From: Brachypterus glaber
Lineage: Eukaryota; Arthropoda; Insecta; Coleoptera; Kateretidae
Direction of reading: 5' to 3'
NCBI GenBank assembly: GCA_958510825.1
Contig: OY294045.1
Location: 8,421,916 to 8,485,915 of the forward strand
Length of the DNA: 64,000 nucleotides
The notes below the pieces were generated by a model. It had not been told where the DNA came from. It was given only the letters and a program-made list of their open reading frames with translations, and made no database searches. The position numbers and the translations under genes are program-made. Of this stretch, positions 1 to 11,252 are shown one piece after another. Numbering within the stretch: position 1 is the first letter of the stretch; each line of letters starts with the position of its first letter.

Positions 1-566
1 TTGGAAGTAAAACAATCTTCTGGTATGAAAATAGTAACGACGGAAATTTTTTAGTGAATATTAATAATAATAATAATTCTAAAAAACTAATGGTCCAAGA
101 AAATTATGTAGTTTTATTGTTTAAATAAATGATATAATTGAAAATTATTTTAAGGTTAGGGACGCAAAATTAAATATTTTTTAGTAACATGTGTTTGATA
201 TCATTTGGGAATAAAAAATTGGTCGCTATTTACTTACTACATAGTGAAATTAAGCTTTATTAAATATTTTTCCAATACTATTATGTATATTTAATGAGTA
301 GCTACAACCGCGCGATAACTTATAATTGTAACTAAAAAAAGTTTTAAAAACGTAGTTGTACCCATATTATAACCAAATATGAATGGTAACTTTTTATGGT
401 TGCAGCGACGTACGTTTTGGAACATTTTAGTAATATAACCCTGGTGGTCATTTTATTGAGTAATTACGTAGTTAAGGCAACTATTAATTAAAAAAGGGAT
501 AAAAGTAATATTCTTGGTAGAATTTACTATTCTGTTACCAATATATTTATTAATAAAAATATATTT
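1..566. other. AT-rich noncoding stretch, nothing recognised
   Basis: The stretch contains only short AT-rich text with no reading frame of coding character. If the plus-strand gene extends upstream, as its open first visible exon implies, this may be intron. Confidence 0.5.
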
Positions 567-979
567 AATTGAGATTTCTCCCGTTAGATTAGACAGGGAC
601 AAAAGTTCTACCCAAAAAGGATAGAAGACATACATACACTCCCACTTCCACCCAACCAAACAAATTCTGTATTTGTTCTTTGTTGAACAAATACAATATT
701 TACTTGGCCGGGCGAAAAGTGTAACTATTTATTTTTATTAAAGAAATTACTGGCGCCATCTAAATTTTAGTAGAATTATCTTATTCTACAGATTCACATT
801 AGCTATGTTCGTTCGTGCCACTCACTGCCACACTTTCCGGCCAACCAAATAAATACTGTATTTGTTGTATGAAAAACAAATACAGTATTTATTTGGTTGG
901 CTGGAAAGTGTAGCACAAATGAGATAGAGATAGGGTAGACGTCTTTTGTTTCATAATTCTAGTTGTAGAGAGCTCCATT
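567..979 (+). repeat. Inverted-repeat element with internal hairpin, copy A
   Basis: This roughly 410-bp unit recurs in reverse complement at 18228-18641 with only scattered differences. The ends read approximately AATTGAGATTTCTCCC and CTCTCTACAACT (reverse strand), giving short imperfect terminal inverted repeats around AATGGAG. Inside, two hairpins are built from CCAAATAAATACTGTATTTG and its complement, around 842-900 and less perfectly around 650-705. No coding capacity is seen. It is most likely a non-autonomous DNA transposon, but no clear target-site duplication was found. Confidence 0.75.
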
Positions 980-2475
980 GCGTTTAACACCATAAAGTTA
1001 TATGATAAGTAGATCTACGTAATACCAACTCTTGAATGGTAGTATTTAGGTAAAATTCACAAAGAATGCTAGTTGATCATTGATCAATGATCAATCCAAA
1101 AATTGGCATACTTTTATAATGTTTTAATATTTGCTGACAATGTTTGCACCTATTACAGGTGTTAAGCTGAATAAAATGCCACAAGTTTTAAGTCTCGTAC
1201 AAAAAGAACGACGGTTTTTTTTTGTGGTTGGTCTTTTTCACCTTTAGATCCGACATGCCTCATTTAGACTTCGATGTTTTACTTTCCCCAAGGAAAGTCT
1301 TGCGTTAGTAAAAAAATTTAGAAAAATCTTTATTGCTTTTTTTTACATTTCTGAACGTTTTATATACATAAAATATGATTTGGACCACAGGTTGATTATC
1401 AAAAGTTCTAGGCTGGGATTGTTTTTCATAAAAATCGGGTTAGGATAAGGGGCTAAAATGGGGCAAAAACAATTTTTTTTAAAAACATTTTTTTTAATTT
1501 ATTTTTCAATTTTAGAAAAAAGAAAATTTTTCGAAAAAAAAAATTTGAATTGAATTCTTGAAATTTTTTTTTTGATTTTTTTTTTGTTTTTAATTTTTTT
1601 TTTTTTCGTTTTACGAAAAAAGGAACCTTTTTGAAAAAAAAATATATTTTTTTTTTTTTTTTGAAAATATTTCTTTTTTATTTTTTTTGTTTTTTATTTT
1701 AATGAACCTAGGCCTATAGGGGAAATTATTATTTTGTTGGCAGCAGTATTTTCTGGATTAGCTGCAAATATTATGGGAATAATCTTAAAAAGATCTAAAT
1801 ACTGAAATGTGCCAGTTTATCTCAAAGCGTATAATACTTAGTATTCATATTTTGATCCTCCACATGGTGAGTAGATATTGTTCCGAAATAGCTATCTGTT
1901 ACATCGTTGACGGATATGCTCAGCATATTGAAACTAGAACAATTTATTCCTATTGGAAATTGATTATGTAAATTCGTTTATTTGCATGATTTTATTTCTC
2001 TCGTTCCAAAAGCCAAAAAATATTTTTTGCACGACCAAGACTAAAACCTAATTTTACGCTTTCCGCTTGCCGTTTTTCTCCCTAGGGAATAAAAATCACG
2101 GCAACCTTGATAATATTAAAATATTATACTTACTATGTGCTTTGCTGGTTCAACAATTAGGTTTGGTGGTGTTTTGTAATAAATTAGCGATTCAAACCAA
2201 TTTATTTGATTCAAACAAAGAAAACCTTTAAAAATAACATTGTTATAACAATTTATACATAACTTAAAATTTATCATCTTCGTCCATTTTTTTGACGTTT
2301 GTGTCAACCATATTAAAATACAATTGAAATCGCGATAGCCATGAAACTGACTTTTCGCAATTTACAGACATCTTGATTAAATTACGAAAATAAAACAACC
2401 GATTTTAGATGCGTGGTTTTTAATTTTAATTTTATCTACCTACCTAAATTATGTTTGGTCCTGCAAAAAATAGTG
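980..2475. other. Noncoding DNA with long T/A homopolymer tract
   Basis: The segment 1460-1705 is almost entirely runs of T and A. The remainder is AT-rich and has no repeat matched elsewhere in the window. A 30-codon open stretch at about 1714-1804 is treated as chance. Confidence 0.5.
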
Positions 2476-2602
2476 TATATACCTCAGGACTAAACTTGGC
2501 TGTTTTAGTCCCTTGCATTTCTGTTTCCCTCGCTCGCTACGCTCGCTCAGGAAACACTAATGCAGTGGGACTAAAACAGCCAGTTTAGTCCCTTGGTATA
2601 TA
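2476..2602. repeat. Foldback element with CpG-rich core
   Basis: The left arm TATATACCTCAGGACTAAAC is mirrored by an arm ending GTTTAGTCCC-TTGGTATATA read in reverse. Inner arms around GGCTGTTTTAGTCCC also pair. The centre is CTCGCTCGCTACGCTCGCTC, a CpG-dense loop unlike the AT-rich surroundings. There is no coding capacity. Confidence 0.7.
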
Positions 2603-2641
2603 AATAACTATAAATTAAATGCAAAAATTAATATTTAAAAA

Positions 2642-2797
2642 AATATAGGATGCTTGAAGAAAATAGTATGTTTCACTCAGAGGAAAAGTGCTTCTTTTAC
2701 TCGTCTGTAGTTTCCGGACTTCGCTTCGCGTCGTCCGTAAATTCTACAACTAGTAAAAAAAAGCTTCACTTTTCCTCTTAGTAAAACAATATTCTAT
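2642..2797. repeat. Foldback element (GGATGCTTGAAG family), copy 1
   Basis: This copy matches 19769-19927 along its length. Paired arms carry AGAGGAAAAGTG and its complement, and the centre is CTTCGCTTCGCGTCG. The ends are AATAGTATGTTT and AACAATATTCTAT, similar to the ends of several otherwise unrelated foldbacks in this window. Confidence 0.75.
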
Positions 2798-3937
2798 CAT
2801 ATTTTAACGGATGCGACAGTTTTATGCAGTTTTAAAAATATAACAAAGAAACTATTTATGAAAATTGTGCCTGTTATTTATGAGAAAAAACTGCCAACAG
2901 TCATGTTTAATCCAGGCTAGTAAATTTTATAATAACTGAAAAACAGAACAAAATAAAAATATGTGGGTTCGAATCGGGTGCGACGCTACAAATTTCACAA
3001 ACGTGTTGTGTTGTGTTCCAGGCTTAATTCTGTATAAAGAATTTTGTTTATAAACAAAAATTTTTGTGAAAAACACTAAACAACATAATTTTAAACAAAG
3101 TTCACTAATGACTTTACACGAAATACACCAAATACACCAGATGCCAAAAAAAAAACTTGGGTTATATGAAAGTTGAGCTAAATATCGTTTCCAGACCGGG
3201 GTGAATAGCTTGTTAGCTTTTGTAACTGGAGCTTTTTTGTACCGCACTACAATGTGGCATTTACGTTATAACTATAAGCCGTAGCTTTCGTATTTCATGA
3301 AAAAAGTGTTTTCGTCTGGTAAATTGTATTTGTATTCGTATTGCATACACTGTGTTGTTTAATCACATCGCCTCATATGTCGATCAGTTAATGTTACATA
3401 CATGTTATGGTTGTAGAGCAGAAAATCAATAAGAAATTGACAAATAAGAGATTAATTGGTCAATTATAGGTTCATATACATTACGCTGAGCAACGAAAAT
3501 TTATTTATTCTTGATAGCATCTACAATACAATAATACAGACTGGCAGAAATGAAAAAGAAACTTGTTTTCGCATAAGCGCGATTACAATGCAATAAAGTA
3601 GCTTAAAGCATACGCTGGATAACTCGTAATTTGTTAGTTATAAACGCGCACATGCAAAAACAACATTTTTCTAAAACTTAAATAAGTTCCAGATTACACA
3701 TCATAAACCATTCTCTACCTTGACAACCAATAAGATGAATGAATTTATTATTGACCATTGTTAATTATTGTTTGTTGGCGTTAAACTGACAGCTATGACA
3801 AAATAATTTTTGAATTATATTTTTAACTGATATTTGAAGTTACTAGGTTTAGGTAGTGGAAAAAATATTATATGCACCACGTATGCGAACTGTCTTTAGT
3901 GTTTTCGACTGTTTTTTTACTGGATTCTGTCTCTCTA
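2798..3937. other. AT-rich noncoding stretch, nothing recognised
   Basis: No convincing gene, RNA or repeat was identified. The short open frames on the minus strand around 2927-3247 lack codon structure and any recognisable family features. Confidence 0.5.
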
Positions 3938-4370
3938 AGTAGTATATTAAAGTACTAGTTTCATAACATACGTTTTTAGCGCACGAGTACAAGTTTAGAA
4001 AACGAGCCGCTTGCGGCGTGTTTTCTAAAGTACTAGTGCTCTAAAAACGTGTTATGAAACGAGTGCTTTATACAATTTTTTCTATTTTGCTCTAAAATTT
4101 AAAAGACTTACATTTAAATTGATGACTGATTTAGGGATTTTTGTTTTGGGTTAGCATTACAGTTTACACTATGTTTAAAATTCTAAGAACAAATGATATT
4201 TTGATATATTTTACAGTCATCTCTTCTTTTTTCACTGCAATTAACCAGTCCACAATTTTAACACGGTAAAAAATAACCCAAACACAAAATTTTGTAAAAA
4301 ATTTTAATCGACATTGACATTTGCACGCAAAACGTCAAGAGATAGGCTTTTGTATGTTGCCAACCCAACA
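3938..4370. repeat. Dispersed repeat with foldback head, copy 1
   Basis: The head (about 3946-4075) is a foldback of TATATTAAAGTACTAG, TTTTTAGCGCACGAG and their complements around GCCGCTTGCGGC. The remaining 300 bp matches the segment 29965-30215 (shared TTTCTATTTTGCTCTAAAAT, GTTGCCAACCCAA and other words). The head itself is also related to the 227-bp foldbacks at 51813 and 60023, so this is a composite repeat. Confidence 0.7.
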
Positions 4371-4380
4371 GAAAAAACGT

Positions 4381-4452
4381 AGAGACCTCTTATGGGCCTA
4401 TAAGAACACGCAAAATGCGTGTGATTATGAGCTTATAAGAGCAAAATAGAAA
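4381..4452. repeat. Short hairpin repeat, ACACGCAAAATGCGTGT core
   Basis: The sequence CTCTTATGGGCCTATAAG is followed by an ACACGCAAAATGCGTGT hairpin and the mirrored CTTATAAGAG. A near-identical copy lies at 24060-24130. Confidence 0.7.
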
Positions 4453-4909
4453 AAAAACTTTAGCTGTTCGAGGCTAAATACTTATTTCGCATAATAAGTG
4501 CATAATATACTATTTTTATAGCTGCCACTAGATAATTGATTTGAACTAGTAGGTGGGAGCTATAAGTTGGGTTCTGTTTTCAATCTACTAGATAGTTTCT
4601 ATAGTCATAGCAAAATAAATTTTGGATTTTCGTTGTACAGTGTTATTTATTAATTTCATTTATTAATTTCACTTAATCATAATTTCATTTCACCACAAAA
4701 TGATGATTAATGTATTTTGTTTTAGTTAATGGATGACAAATGTGCTGATTGATAAAACTAATAATAATGATTTAATTAAACAACATAGGCGTGTGTCAAG
4801 CTTGAGCAGGGTTAAATCGCTTTCATTTAATACTTTCGTGAATTTCTTTCAATATTTTTCTTTCAACACGAATTAACTTTTCTCAAAACTATTAAAATAT
4901 ATTATTTAG
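4453..4909. other. Probable intron sequence before the first visible exon
   Basis: This AT-rich stretch ends in ATATTATTTAG at 4909, a plausible 3' splice site. The following reading frame is open right up to it. Confidence 0.5.
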
Positions 4910-6075
4910 GTTCGCCGTCTCCAAAAAAGAAAAGAAATAACTCAACGCCCACAAAGAAAAACGTCGCCGAAAAGAAACTAATACTTCAGCAACTGATCTC
5001 GCCTGGGAATAAACAAACTTCGCGAAAAAATTTAGGCGAATTAATTCAGTTAACCGATCGAAAAGATGAGCCCAAAATCGAAGCTTCAACTTCTGCGACC
5101 AACGAGACCAAATTTATGGAATGCGACCCGGTGCAAACGGCTCTAAGCGATCCGAAACTCGAGAAAAAAGTCACTTTCGCGCGGTTGTTAAACAAAGTTT
5201 CCGCGGAAATGAGTTCCGGTTCGGATATCGAGTTAGGTATTATGCAGACCAATAAACTGGGATGCATGTTTGCGCGCCCTTCGAGTACGCCGCCTTCCCC
5301 CAACGTGGACACCAGGTCTCCGAACAGCACGTCCAGCAATCAAGGTAGTGATTCGTTCACTAGCTCTGATTTAGCGATTCCGGTTGCCTTCAGCTCTAGT
5401 ATTTCAGATTTCCTTGATTCACGTCGCTCAGTCAGACTTCCCAACGGTCGTCAAAAACCGGCCAGCGCGGATTCCATTCTCGCCATGTTCCGGAATTTTT
5501 CGTCGAGTTCTGCTGGTGTCAACTTGTCTTCGTCCCTTCGAGTAACGCCTTCGACCACGCCGACCGCTTCGAGTCCCCAGGATGACATCGCTGGCGATGA
5601 TGAGTCATCCACATCGTCGATACACACCCCGGTTTCGTTTTCCAGCGGTCCTCCCGAAAGTCCCATCATGCATAGACATAGCATTGAAGTACCAGTACTG
5701 GACACTTTAAGTGCTCATAAGTCGTCCAACAACGGTGGCAGCTTACTGCATCCACCGACCATACTTTTAGAAATACCTAGCACAATCAACAAGTGCCTTT
5801 CTCCCATTCGGGAGCTGCCCACCCCTTTGCCGTCGCCAATGCCTTCTCCGGCACTTACTCCAATTATGAGGAGGAGCAACGCTTCGTCCTCCTTGGAGGA
5901 TGCCGAAATGAGCGATGACAGAATTTCGGTGGAAATACCAAACATTTCAATCAGCTGCAGTGACTTGGAAGACGAGGACCACTGCACTGATATTGCCATT
6001 GATCCCCATGCCGAGGATGGACTCATTTTAGAGGAAGCCGCTGCAATGCAACAGAGTTCTATTTTTAGAACTAAG
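4910..6075 (+). CDS. Large Ser/Pro-rich protein of unknown family, coding exon A
   Basis: This is the first visible exon of a plus-strand gene. The reading frame is open from the acceptor AG at 4908-4909, with the first full codon at 4912. An upstream exon joined in phase 1 is therefore expected, although the first Met is at 5116. The exon encodes 388 residues and ends at AAG|GTAGGT in phase 0. A basic start contains PKKKR (residues 4-8 of the visible protein), compatible with a nuclear localisation signal. KVTF at 5167-5178 (visible residues 86-89), within a short KKVTFARLLNKV block, fits the RVxF docking motif for protein phosphatase 1. The rest is rich in Ser, Pro and Thr, with an acidic patch near the end. 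No folded domain is recognised and no function is assigned. The GC content is clearly higher than that of the flanks, which supports coding. Confidence 0.85.
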
Positions 6076-6344
6076 GTAGGTTACCTACTTATTTTTTGTT
6101 CTTCTTTTTTCAATTGAATCCCCTCTCTTCAGCTTGTACGTAGATAGATATTTTTCTATTAAAATTATTAGGGAGTTTAAGTAACATTTGTAATTCCCTT
6201 TTAAAAATAGTAGTAGTTAACGAGATATTATTATAATTATAATTACAGGAAATGAAGAAAAACATATTCCTCTGTGTGTAGTTTATTATTTAAAAGTCTT
6301 GTTTTTATATGCTAGCATTTTGTAATTGTTACTTTTATTTCTAG

Positions 6345-7829
6345 ACAAGACCGCCACCGATCGGTCAACCATCGAGAGATGAAATTTCCATAGTAGTAGA
6401 ACCTCCACCACTCATAATACCCACATTAACAATACAAACACCGTCACCTACACATAACAAAATACCTTCTATAATATTTCCGGGATCTCCACCGCCACGC
6501 GAACAGAAAGAAATATATTTCCAATTCCCACCTCCCAAGCAATATCGAAAAATGATCAGAGATTTCGAAAAACCGACTTCACTAGATTTGCCATGTGAGC
6601 CGCCTATGATAACTATTACATGTAATATGAGCGAAGCTGACTCGGATGCTGAATCTATATCTCCGGCAGTAAAAGCAAGTGGACATCTTGGGGTTGCTGC
6701 AGGTGGAATGAGCTACCTTAGTCCCTTTTCTATGGTTGCCAGAGGAGAACACAACGCGTCAGAGTCAAATTTAAGTTCTTCAGGATACAGTTCAATGGCT
6801 AGTCCAGGTCCATCTAGATGTGGTTCTAGTAATCCACTTTGTCCTTCGGAAATGGAAGACCAGGGTCCTGGAGGTCCAGGAGGTTTCCACAGAAGAATGT
6901 CCTTAACTCCAGTATTAAAGCCAAGTTCAAGTTCAAATGATAATGACAATAAGACAGAACCACAACACAGAGGTCGATCTGACTCAGAGACATTATCCGA
7001 TGATCCACTGCTGGAATCGAATGACGAAGGAATTGGAACAGATCACATCGAAGAAAAAATCGACGACGGTGAAGTAAAGAGTGCAAAGGACTTAGAGGTG
7101 TTTATGGTTAGTGAAAGTGATAGTACAAAAACCATTCTGGATTTACCTGTAATACCCATAATACCCGCACCGCGTGTATCCAAGTGTGTGAGTTTAGAGG
7201 ACACGATCGAAAGATTACTACCCCCTCCGTCGACCTCATTCAAAAACTCTCTGCAACTGCCCTCCATAGTAGTTCAATGTGAAACACCCGGTCGGGAGAA
7301 GCACCTTAGCCCCATGAGCTCACGCAGCGAGAGCCCACTTAGCGATCGCACCACTGGCATCGGAAGATTCTCCCCACAGTTCTACGGAAGACATAAAGAT
7401 CTGCTGCCGTTCACCGATTCCGACGGCCTTTATGACTTCCCTAGTTCTGACAAGGTAAATGTCACCTCTTCTACTCATCACAAAAAGATAGGTAGAAAGA
7501 GGGAAAAGAAATCACTGAGAAATTGTAAAACTCCCAGTCCCACCAAAGTCCATCAGCCATCCTTATCATTTCAAAACCACCTAGACGTCCCTAACAAAGA
7601 CTCATATTACAAAGTTCCGCCTCCTCGGAAACTTAGTCCTAAAAGACGTGTTACACGATCTCAATTAGTAAGTTCATCCTCAAGCTCTGACAGTATTAAT
7701 TCTGCACGGGATATTAGACTGTCCTCTTCGAGCCCGAGTCCAGACACGATTCGATGGTCCTCTCCCGTTCATTGGTTAGAGGAAAAATGCCAAAAATCAC
7801 ATGAGGCCTCCGACGAAGAAACGTGTGAT
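6345..7829 (+). CDS. Large Ser/Pro-rich protein of unknown family, coding exon B
   Basis: The exon starts after TTTATTTCTAG at 6344, in phase 0 with exon A across a 269-base intron, and adds 495 residues. It opens with a Pro-rich segment (TRPPPIGQPS, then PSIIFPGSPPP). It continues with Ser-rich, acidic and basic low-complexity text, including SSSGYSSMASPGPS, SDGLYDFPSS and SPKRRVTRSQ. No domain, membrane helix or coiled coil is evident, and a mainly disordered scaffold or regulatory protein is an inference. The exon ends at GAT|GTAAGT, a consensus donor, in phase 0. If this donor is skipped, the frame stays open to a stop at 7950-7952, and AATAAA follows at 8054-8059, so a shorter alternative 3' end is possible. 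Confidence 0.85.
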
Positions 7830-8289
7830 GTAAGTTCAGCAGTAATCAATTTCGAGTGCATTTTTAACATATTGCATGTTTCTAGAATGAAGAACGATTT
7901 TGAACTGTATATACGCGAGATATCTTCCAAACCTTTCTGTCTTGAAACGTAATAATTGTAGTTAGCTAGTTATTGTTGATTGCTTTTGTACTGCGAGTAA
8001 CAAAATCGATCGGTCGCTCTGTAACAAGATAATTTGATTAAAAATAGTCGTAAAATAAAATATAGATGATTACTTTAGTATATTAACTAAAGTCTAGTCT
8101 TTTTCGCATTAAATAATAAAACTTGATTAAAGAAATAGGTACCTAATGTTATACCTACATAATTATAATTATTTATAAAACATATCTGGATAGAAAAATG
8201 TCCAATATTCTTATATAGAGAATACTAGTTACTTAAATATTTTAAATAATAATTATGAAAATATGCATGTACCTACATATATGTATATA

Positions 8290-8797
8290 CAAGGTGATCA
8301 ATAGCTGACATGCCAAAATTTAAGAGGTAATTCTACATTCAAAAATATCAAGAAAAGTTCCTATAAAGGTTGGTCCTGAAATGAGCCCTAAGGGAGATAC
8401 GGCCCTTTAAAATTGTAATAAAAAAATTTCTTGAGTAAAAATACATAAAAAATGTCATAGTGTAACAGTGTAGGAGCAACCGTTTTCAAAAAAAAAACAT
8501 GCAATTAAGAGGAAGTAACATTTTGTGCCACCAAAAACGTTACTTTTTAAAAATTACTCCTTTAATATTAAATTTAGGTGTTTTGGTAAAGAATACTTTT
8601 TTGCTCAATTTTAAACGAAGAATAACACTGCAGCATTAAAATTTTATTGATGCTCTTATTTGTTCCCCATTCAATATGTCATCTTCGAAGGGCTCTAGCT
8701 CCCTTAGGGGCATTTTCGGACCACCCTTTATAGATACTTTTTTTTCATATTTTTGAATGTAGAACCACGTCTTTAGTTTTGGCATGGCAGTTACTGA
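8290..8797 (-). mobile_element. Mariner-like MITE (CAGGGTGATC family), internally deleted copy
   Basis: The left end CAAGGTGATCAATAG follows a TA, and the inner text matches the reverse complement of the full-length copy at 24410-25144. Compared with that copy, a middle block is missing after GGGAGATACGGCCCTTT. The right end is degraded near TTTGGCATGGCAGTTACTG. No transposase is present. Confidence 0.75.
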
Positions 8798-9240
8798 AAG
8801 GGTGATAAGTAACTGCCAGTAACAATATATGTATATACAAATCACAGTTTTATTTAAAAAATAAGTATTTTGAGATGTCACATACTTATTTGTTTCCACG
8901 GTTACATACATCTGTAGAAACAATACAATTCGCATGTTATTTTTCCAGAAAATAGAAATGCATAAAATAAATGTTTTTCTTTAACATTGTTATAACAAGG
9001 TTAAGAATTAGGTAAAATAGGAATAAAATAAAATATTCACTGGTGCATCACAAAATCCTTTTTTATTGAATTTCATAGAACTGTTTTTAAAAAGTTACCT
9101 ACCAATTTAATAAGAACGTTTTTTTTTTATATTTATAACCGAATTTTGTTAAAAAAACTTACTTTTAAAATTATGTAAAAAAAGAAAAAATAATCTTGTA
9201 AAGAACTTGTTTATTTTCCAGTAAGTTTAAAGCCATCATA

Positions 9241-10097
9241 CACGGTGTTTGCAGTCTTATGGCTTATATTCAAGACGATGATTCTACATCATAAAACATG
9301 AAAACTAACAAAGAAACATATGTCCGGAAATAAGCCCTAATGGAGCTACGGCCCTTCGAAGATGGACATGTTGAATGGGAACGAAAAAAGCACCAATACA
9401 ATTTTAATTTTGCAGGGCGATTCTTCATTTAGAACTAAGAAAAAACGTATTTTTCACCAAAACACCTAAATTTAATATTAACCTCTTCAGGGACGAATTT
9501 TTTGTTTAACTTAATTTAACAGCAAAAGTTAAAAATGTTTTTTATTGTCAAAACAACTGAAGATGTGCGAATCTTGGGCATTGGATGTCGCTTGTGATTG
9601 GAAACAAAGCAAATGGTAACAGCTATAGCCACTGAGCACCAAATAATTCTGTGAATTTCATTTTGCGGAATTTATTTTTAAACGTACACATATGTGCCTA
9701 TGTCCCTGAAGAGGTTAAAGGAGTAATAACCCTTTAAAAAGTAATATTTTTGGTGGTACATAATTTTACTTCCTCTTAATTGCTTTTTTTAAACTGTCTC
9801 TCCTTCAGTGTTACACTATAGGACATTATGTATTTTTATTCAATAAATAAATATTTTTTATTTAAAATCCAAAAAAAAATACACATAAAAAAGTTTGGGA
9901 AAAAATGTGTTAAGATGCACACATTTTGTACGACTATGCACGCCTCTAAATAGGTTGAAAAAATAAATAACAAAGTAATTGCCCTTATTAATACTAGTAT
10001 TATTAGGGTTTGTTTCCGAACCTATGTTTCTATGCTGGTTTCTCATGTTTTGAGATGTAGAATCATTAATACATGCCATAACACTGCAAACACCGTG
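9241..10097 (+). mobile_element. Mariner-like MITE, CACGGTGTTTG-ended variant, with nested insertion
   Basis: The ends CACGGTGTTTGCAG and CTGCAAACACCGTG are inverted and flanked by TA (9239-9240 and 10098-10099). The interior is homologous to the 24410-25144 element, including CTACGGCCCTTCGAAGATG and AAAACACCTAAATT. It is interrupted by a 233-bp TTAA-flanked insertion at 9482-9714. Confidence 0.8.
9482..9714 (+). mobile_element. piggyBac-type MITE (CCTCTTCAGGGAC ends), copy 1
   Basis: The termini CCTCTTCAGGGAC and GTCCCTGAAGAGG are perfect inverted repeats flanked on both sides by TTAA (9478-9481 and 9715-9718), as expected for piggyBac-superfamily insertion. The element sits inside a mariner-like MITE. 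The uninterrupted sister MITE at 24410-25144 shows the empty site ATATTAAAGGAG with one TTAA. A second, inverted copy lies at 14308-14604. Confidence 0.9.
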
Positions 10098-10977
10098 TAT
10101 CAAAACAAATGTATTTACATTAAAATCGCTCAGTACTGTTATTGCTTGGATTGCTGAAAATGAATGGAACCATTACGTAACCATCCAAAATGGTCCATTT
10201 TACCCCACCTCCCACTATATGTTTTATTACAATAAAAAAAAAGAATTATAGATTAAAAAAAAAAGGATTTCGTCATTGCCCGTAAACGTTATTGAGCGAA
10301 TTTTGTTACTTAGTGTAAAAATTACACTGTAAATCAATGTAAATAGCGCATCATTAGCCTTAGTGATTCATTCCCTAATAGGACACGTTATTCTAAGAAT
10401 ATTCTAAGAACGTTCCTAAAAAAAGAATATTCTTAGATACTTCTTAGAATGTTCTTAGAATGTTTGTTCTATCATGTAACTTTGTGTGGCAATGTATAGA
10501 TTTCACACCACAGAGCATTTTTTAAGAAAATGTACCAAGATTGCAAAAAACACTAGCGTCTACGTCCCGAATTCAACTCGGTCTTTCGCGCTGTTGCAAA
10601 AATTGTGAAATTTTAATATATCTTTGGTTTTTCGTTCTTTTGGTGTTTTTTGCAAAACTTTATTTTTGCTAACAATTATCTAATATAATAAGGTAATCTT
10701 ATTCCAAATTTGAAGAGATTATCTTTATTTGTTAAAAAGTTATAGAAAATAAACCTGAACCCCTAGTTACTAGTAGTTCTGGGTACTAGGGGTCCACGTT
10801 TATAGGGTATACGTTTTTAACCTTTTTATTATAATATTAGTCAGTCGTCCGCAAAAATAAAGCTTTTCTATATTAAAACATTAACGATTTATGAAGTTTT
10901 TGGCACTTTTGGCATTTCCTTAAAAAACGCTTTGATTCACCATTCTCCTATCTGATGTTTTCTTGCTTTATTTTTAG

Positions 10978-11063
10978 GATGTCACAAGCAAGTTACCAAA
11001 GCCTCATTTCAATCCAAAATACCAGAGGATAGGCAAATTGAGAGCTATCAGTCATCAAATCAG
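10978..11063 (+). CDS. Large Ser/Pro-rich protein of unknown family, coding exon C
   Basis: This short 86-base exon lies between TTTATTTTTAG and CAG|GTATGT. It continues from exon B in phase 0 and leaves two bases for the next codon. It encodes DVTSKLPKPHFNPKYQRIGK and then LRAISHQI, a basic stretch. It is supported by both consensus splice sites and by exact phase agreement with exon D. Confidence 0.8.
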
Positions 11064-11130
11064 GTATGTAGTGTAAATAAAAAATGCTTTAAAGAATAAA
11101 ATACTTTTATGCACTGATCCAATTAATTTA

Positions 11131-11133
<3 letters not shown>

Positions 11134-11169
<36 letters not shown>
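11134..11169. repeat. (AT)n microsatellite
   Basis: About 18 uninterrupted AT dinucleotides lie inside intron 3. Confidence 0.95.
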
Positions 11170-11172
<3 letters not shown>

Positions 11173-11252
11173 TAAGTTTTTTGAAATAAAAAATGTTTAG
11201 ATTTTTTGGGTTTTTGAAAAAATGCAATATACCATTTACTGTGAATAGTATA

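Larger units (their letters stand above)
7830..10977 (+). other. Intron 2 of the plus-strand gene
   Basis: This 3148-base intron starts GTAAGT and ends TTTTTAG. It is largely made of two mariner-like elements (8290-8797 and 9241-10097), the second carrying a nested TTAA-type insertion. At 10388-10470 there is a cluster of repeated TTCTTAGAAT-like words. Around 10750-10800, CTAGTTACTAG and related words recur. No additional exon was identified. Confidence 0.75.

Noticed and set aside
1714..1804. A 30-codon open stretch ending in LLAAVFSGLAANIMGIILKRS and a stop, after a long T-rich tract that could act as a polypyrimidine tract
   Set aside because: Only about 30 codons, hydrophobic composition easily produced by AT-rich DNA, no upstream partner exon and no recognised family.
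2927..3247. A 106-codon frame on the minus strand
   Set aside because: No codon bias, no domain, Cys/Phe-rich composition typical of random AT-rich translation.
5451..6026. Frames antisense to exon A
   Set aside because: They mirror the Ser-rich coding strand. The plus-strand exon has consensus splice sites and phase continuity.
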